From positions 186,001 through 250,000 of the forward strand of contig CANMKE010000001.1 of NCBI GenBank assembly GCA_947498325.1: a DNA stretch of 64,000 nucleotides, in the 5' to 3' direction. The notes under the pieces were generated by a model that was given only the letters and a program-made list of their open reading frames with translations, was not told the origin of the DNA and ran no database searches. The translations under genes and the position numbers were made by a program. Source of the DNA: an uncultured Persicobacter sp. Its GTDB lineage: Bacteria > Bacteroidota > Bacteroidia > Cytophagales > Cyclobacteriaceae. This document shows positions 62,052 through 64,000 of the stretch, one piece after another. Each line of letters begins with the position of its first letter. The stretch's first letter is position 1.

Positions 62052-62495
62052 ATGCGAGAAGAATTAGTCATGTTACTGGATGAAAATGACCGAAGATTAA
62101 GACTGGTCATTAGTGGGGTGGGCACTTTTGCGGTCATTTTACTGACGGTCTTTTTTTTCATGGTGTACGAACAGCATACCCACGCCCCAATTTACGTTAC
62201 TGCTTTTTGGGTCGTCGTGGCAGGGATTGCTGGCTATTTCACGTGGATATGGTTCCGCATTAAGCACAAACCTATATATAAGGCCTTGGTGGGTGCTGGT
62301 AAGGTGGGGCAGCTTTATTATCATGTCGATTATCAAAAGCAAAGAGCCTGGGCCTCTCGATATTTCATCAAGGTGGTATTGGAAAATGGGGAGGCGCAAT
62401 CTTTTTATGTCTCCAAAGCCAGTGGAAAACGCATATTGAAGATCGCCGCAGACCTTTACCCTGAGGTGGTGATCAGCGAGATCTTTGGTCAATGA
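62052..62495 (+). CDS. Two-helix membrane protein of unknown function
   Basis: A 147-residue protein with two transmembrane helices near the N-terminus (VISGVGTFAVILLTVFFFMVY and YVTAFWVVVAGIAGYFTWIWF) and a soluble C-terminal domain of about 75 residues with beta pattern (GKVGQLYYHVDYQKQRAWASRYFIKVVLENGEAQSFYVS). The family is not recognised. The start is fixed by a strong Shine-Dalgarno. Its last 7 bp overlap the end of recQ on the other strand. Confidence 0.65.
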   Translation: MREELVMLLDENDRRLRLVISGVGTFAVILLTVFFFMVYEQHTHAPIYVTAFWVVVAGIAGYFTWIWFRIKHKPIYKALVGAGKVGQLYYHVDYQKQRAWASRYFIKVVLENGEAQSFYVSKASGKRILKIAADLYPEVVISEIFGQ

Positions 62496-64000
62496 TGAAG
62501 CGCAAGCAAACCCTTCGAATTGTAAACCACCGTTCCGTTGTTTAACAGCGTTTTCAGGCACTGTTTGAATTCATCTTCATTTCCCGTGTTCAGGGCAGCA
62601 TATACTTCCTCAATGGATTTCGGCTTCTCTTTCAGTTGTGAAACGATCAGTACGCGCATCGTTTCTTCATTGGACTGATGGAATTTTGCCGATTTCTTAT
62701 GCTCCAGGCACCGATCACAAACCCCACAAGGTTCACTGTTCTCTTCTCCGAAATACTGAAGCAATACCTGTTGACGGCATTTTACGAGCGGAGATACATA
62801 AAGGGCAACCGCATCAAGCTTCTCCTTTTCAGCAGCGGAACGTTCTCTTGCCGTGATCAGGTCAAGCGGAAGCGAAACAGCATCATGTCTGGCCGTGAGG
62901 AAAGTGACCTGTGGACTGTCAGATTTCGGCTCATAATCAATGGCTCCCAATTCAGCTAATTGCTGTAAGGTCGAAGCAATAGCGCCTGTAGATTTATGCA
63001 GCAGTTTGGCAAGGCGCTTTTCATTGATTTCCACAAACTCACCATAAAGATTGCCGCCATGTTGCCGTAACAACGCTTTGATGACCTCCTCGAAAGCAGG
63101 GTTTTTGACCTGCAATTCATAAAGGGCTCCACTGTTCCAGAGGAAAGAAACCTTCGATGGGCGGAAAACATTTTCTGAAAGCTGAATATAGCCCAAAGTC
63201 GCAAGCCGCTGAAGTGCGTGATGCGTTGGCAGGGGAGGGAGGTTAAATTTCTTGCTGAAAGCAAATAAATCAAAGGGGTAACTCATCAGCAATGCTGACC
63301 CTACGGCAAGGCGGTACTGGTTGGCAAGGGACTGATATACCTGACGGATGAATGCGGGGCTTACCTGCGCATCCTGCCATCGTTTTTGTATTTTTTTTAA
63401 ATCTGAAGCATGATATAGCGTCAGGGCAAAAGCTTTTTGTTCATCTCTGCCCGCCCGTCCTGCTTCCTGATAGTAAGCCTCAAGGCTGTCGGTTAAATCC
63501 AGGTGAATCACCAGTCGCACATCGGGCTTGTCAATACCCATTCCAAAGGCATTGGTCGCCACAATGACCCGTGTTTTATTATCAATCCAGTCCGCTTGTT
63601 TTTGCTGCCTTTCCTGAGTATTGAGACCCGCATGATAAAAGTCGGCAACAATTCCCTGCTGACACAGCCATTGGGAGATTTGCTCGCATTTTTGGCGCGA
63701 GCGCATATAGACAATCCCCGAGCCCTCAATGTTTTTGAAGGCCTGCAGCATTTTACCGCCTTTGTCATCTACCTCCCGAACGTGGTATGCCAGATTACTG
63801 CGGGCAAAAGATTTGGTGTATTTCCGACAGGCGATCATCTCTAATTTCGAAACAATATCTTCCTGCACCTTGGGGGTTGCCGTAGCGGTAACCGCAATAA
63901 TCGGGCAGCTGGGGAAAAAGGCCCTCAAGGAAGCAATTTGTAAATAGGCGGGCCTGAAATCATAACCCCACTGACTGATACAGTGCGCTTCATCAACCGC
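62489..64000 (-). CDS. recQ: RecQ-type ATP-dependent DNA helicase (5' part beyond the window)
   Basis: The frame stays open to the window edge, so the N-terminal Walker A part is missing from view. The visible part begins AVDEAHCISQWGYDFRPAYLQ (motif II DEAH plus the aromatic loop), then VTATATPKVQEDI (motif III), the second RecA domain with VATNAFGMGIDKPDVRLVIHLD and YYQEAGRAGRDEQ (motif VI with arginine fingers), and the RecQ zinc-binding part CRQQVLLQYFGE...EPCGVCDRC. A winged-helix and helical C-terminal region follows. RecQ unwinds DNA in recombination and fork repair. The about 504 visible residues are normal for a RecQ without HRDC domain. Confidence 0.95.
   Translation of the reverse strand, partial: AVDEAHCISQWGYDFRPAYLQIASLRAFFPSCPIIAVTATATPKVQEDIVSKLEMIACRKYTKSFARSNLAYHVREVDDKGGKMLQAFKNIEGSGIVYMRSRQKCEQISQWLCQQGIVADFYHAGLNTQERQQKQADWIDNKTRVIVATNAFGMGIDKPDVRLVIHLDLTDSLEAYYQEAGRAGRDEQKAFALTLYHASDLKKIQKRWQDAQVSPAFIRQVYQSLANQYRLAVGSALLMSYPFDLFAFSKKFNLPPLPTHHALQRLATLGYIQLSENVFRPSKVSFLWNSGALYELQVKNPAFEEVIKALLRQHGGNLYGEFVEINEKRLAKLLHKSTGAIASTLQQLAELGAIDYEPKSDSPQVTFLTARHDAVSLPLDLITARERSAAEKEKLDAVALYVSPLVKCRQQVLLQYFGEENSEPCGVCDRCLEHKKSAKFHQSNEETMRVLIVSQLKEKPKSIEEVYAALNTGNEDEFKQCLKTLLNNGTVVYNSKGLLALHH

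Noticed and set aside
62489-64000. Truncated recQ pseudogene
   Set aside because: The frame remains open to the last base of the window with conserved motif II at the edge, so the missing part is simply outside.

Overview
The window reads as chromosomal DNA of a Bacteroidota bacterium, most likely from the Cytophagia side of the phylum. Supporting this are a Porin_10-type outer-membrane protein, a C-terminal domain resembling type IX secretion sorting signals, ATP-type PEP carboxykinase, the familiar Bacteroidota run miaB / sigma-54 activator / lptE / TPR gene / secG / groES / groEL, and several promoter-like sites of the Bacteroidota form TTG-N19-20-TAnnTTTG. Most genes lack a strong Shine-Dalgarno sequence. 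There are no rRNA or tRNA genes, no CRISPR array and no prophage. I count 46 protein-coding genes that I would defend, including two very short ones (a 57-residue cytosolic protein and a 49-residue lipoprotein). The last gene, recQ, is cut by the window edge.

Layout. 0.2-6.8 kb: FadL-type porin plus SGNH-hydrolase lipoprotein, Bax-like glucosaminidase, type II NADH dehydrogenase and a secreted unknown. 7.2-10.1 kb: three-gene proton-translocating transhydrogenase (pntAA-pntAB-pntB). 10.3-12.7 kb: a PD40-repeat secreted protein and an AT-rich orphan. 12.9-18.2 kb: TPR gene / secreted TPR-zinc-finger gene / smc on the minus strand. 18.3-24.3 kb: GT39-type glycosyltransferase, an orphan, a TetR regulator with matching palindromes before it and before the next gene (an NAPE-PLD/UlaG-type metallo-hydrolase), a 57-residue protein, a GT61-type glycosyltransferase and an orphan. 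24.6-30.9 kb: TPR and MORN-repeat secreted proteins, pckA, a SiaC-family protein and a TM-helix-repeat channel. 31.1-38.2 kb: chaperonin, secretion, LPS-assembly and tRNA-modification block. 38.6-44.6 kb: secreted protein with a GATase-like elbow, MacB/FtsX permease, a sorting-tail protein and an octaheme HEAT/TPR lipoprotein. 44.7-48.4 kb: repeat-rich, with a composite inverted-repeat element, a GNAT/TPR gene pair and a 41-bp tandem array. 48.4-57.8 kb: zinc-ribbon coiled-coil protein plus Nif3, LRR lipoprotein, lpxK plus porin, and a histidine kinase. 57.8-64 kb: tiny lipoprotein, LuxE-like protein, hemN, a second copy of the inverted-repeat element, two unknowns and recQ.

How the genes fit together. 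Several units concern the cell envelope: LptE and LpxK (lipid A/LPS), SecG, two porins, two glycosyltransferases and many lipoproteins. Redox and energy metabolism is represented by NDH-2, transhydrogenase, PEP carboxykinase, HemN and the octaheme protein. The most unusual non-coding features are the 41-bp array whose unit hairpin shows compensatory changes (47797-48256), the two related composite repeats (44675-45457 and 60661-61034), and the pair of TGAA-N6-TTCA palindromes that look like operators of the TetR protein. I did not find a convincing new multi-gene defence or toxin system.
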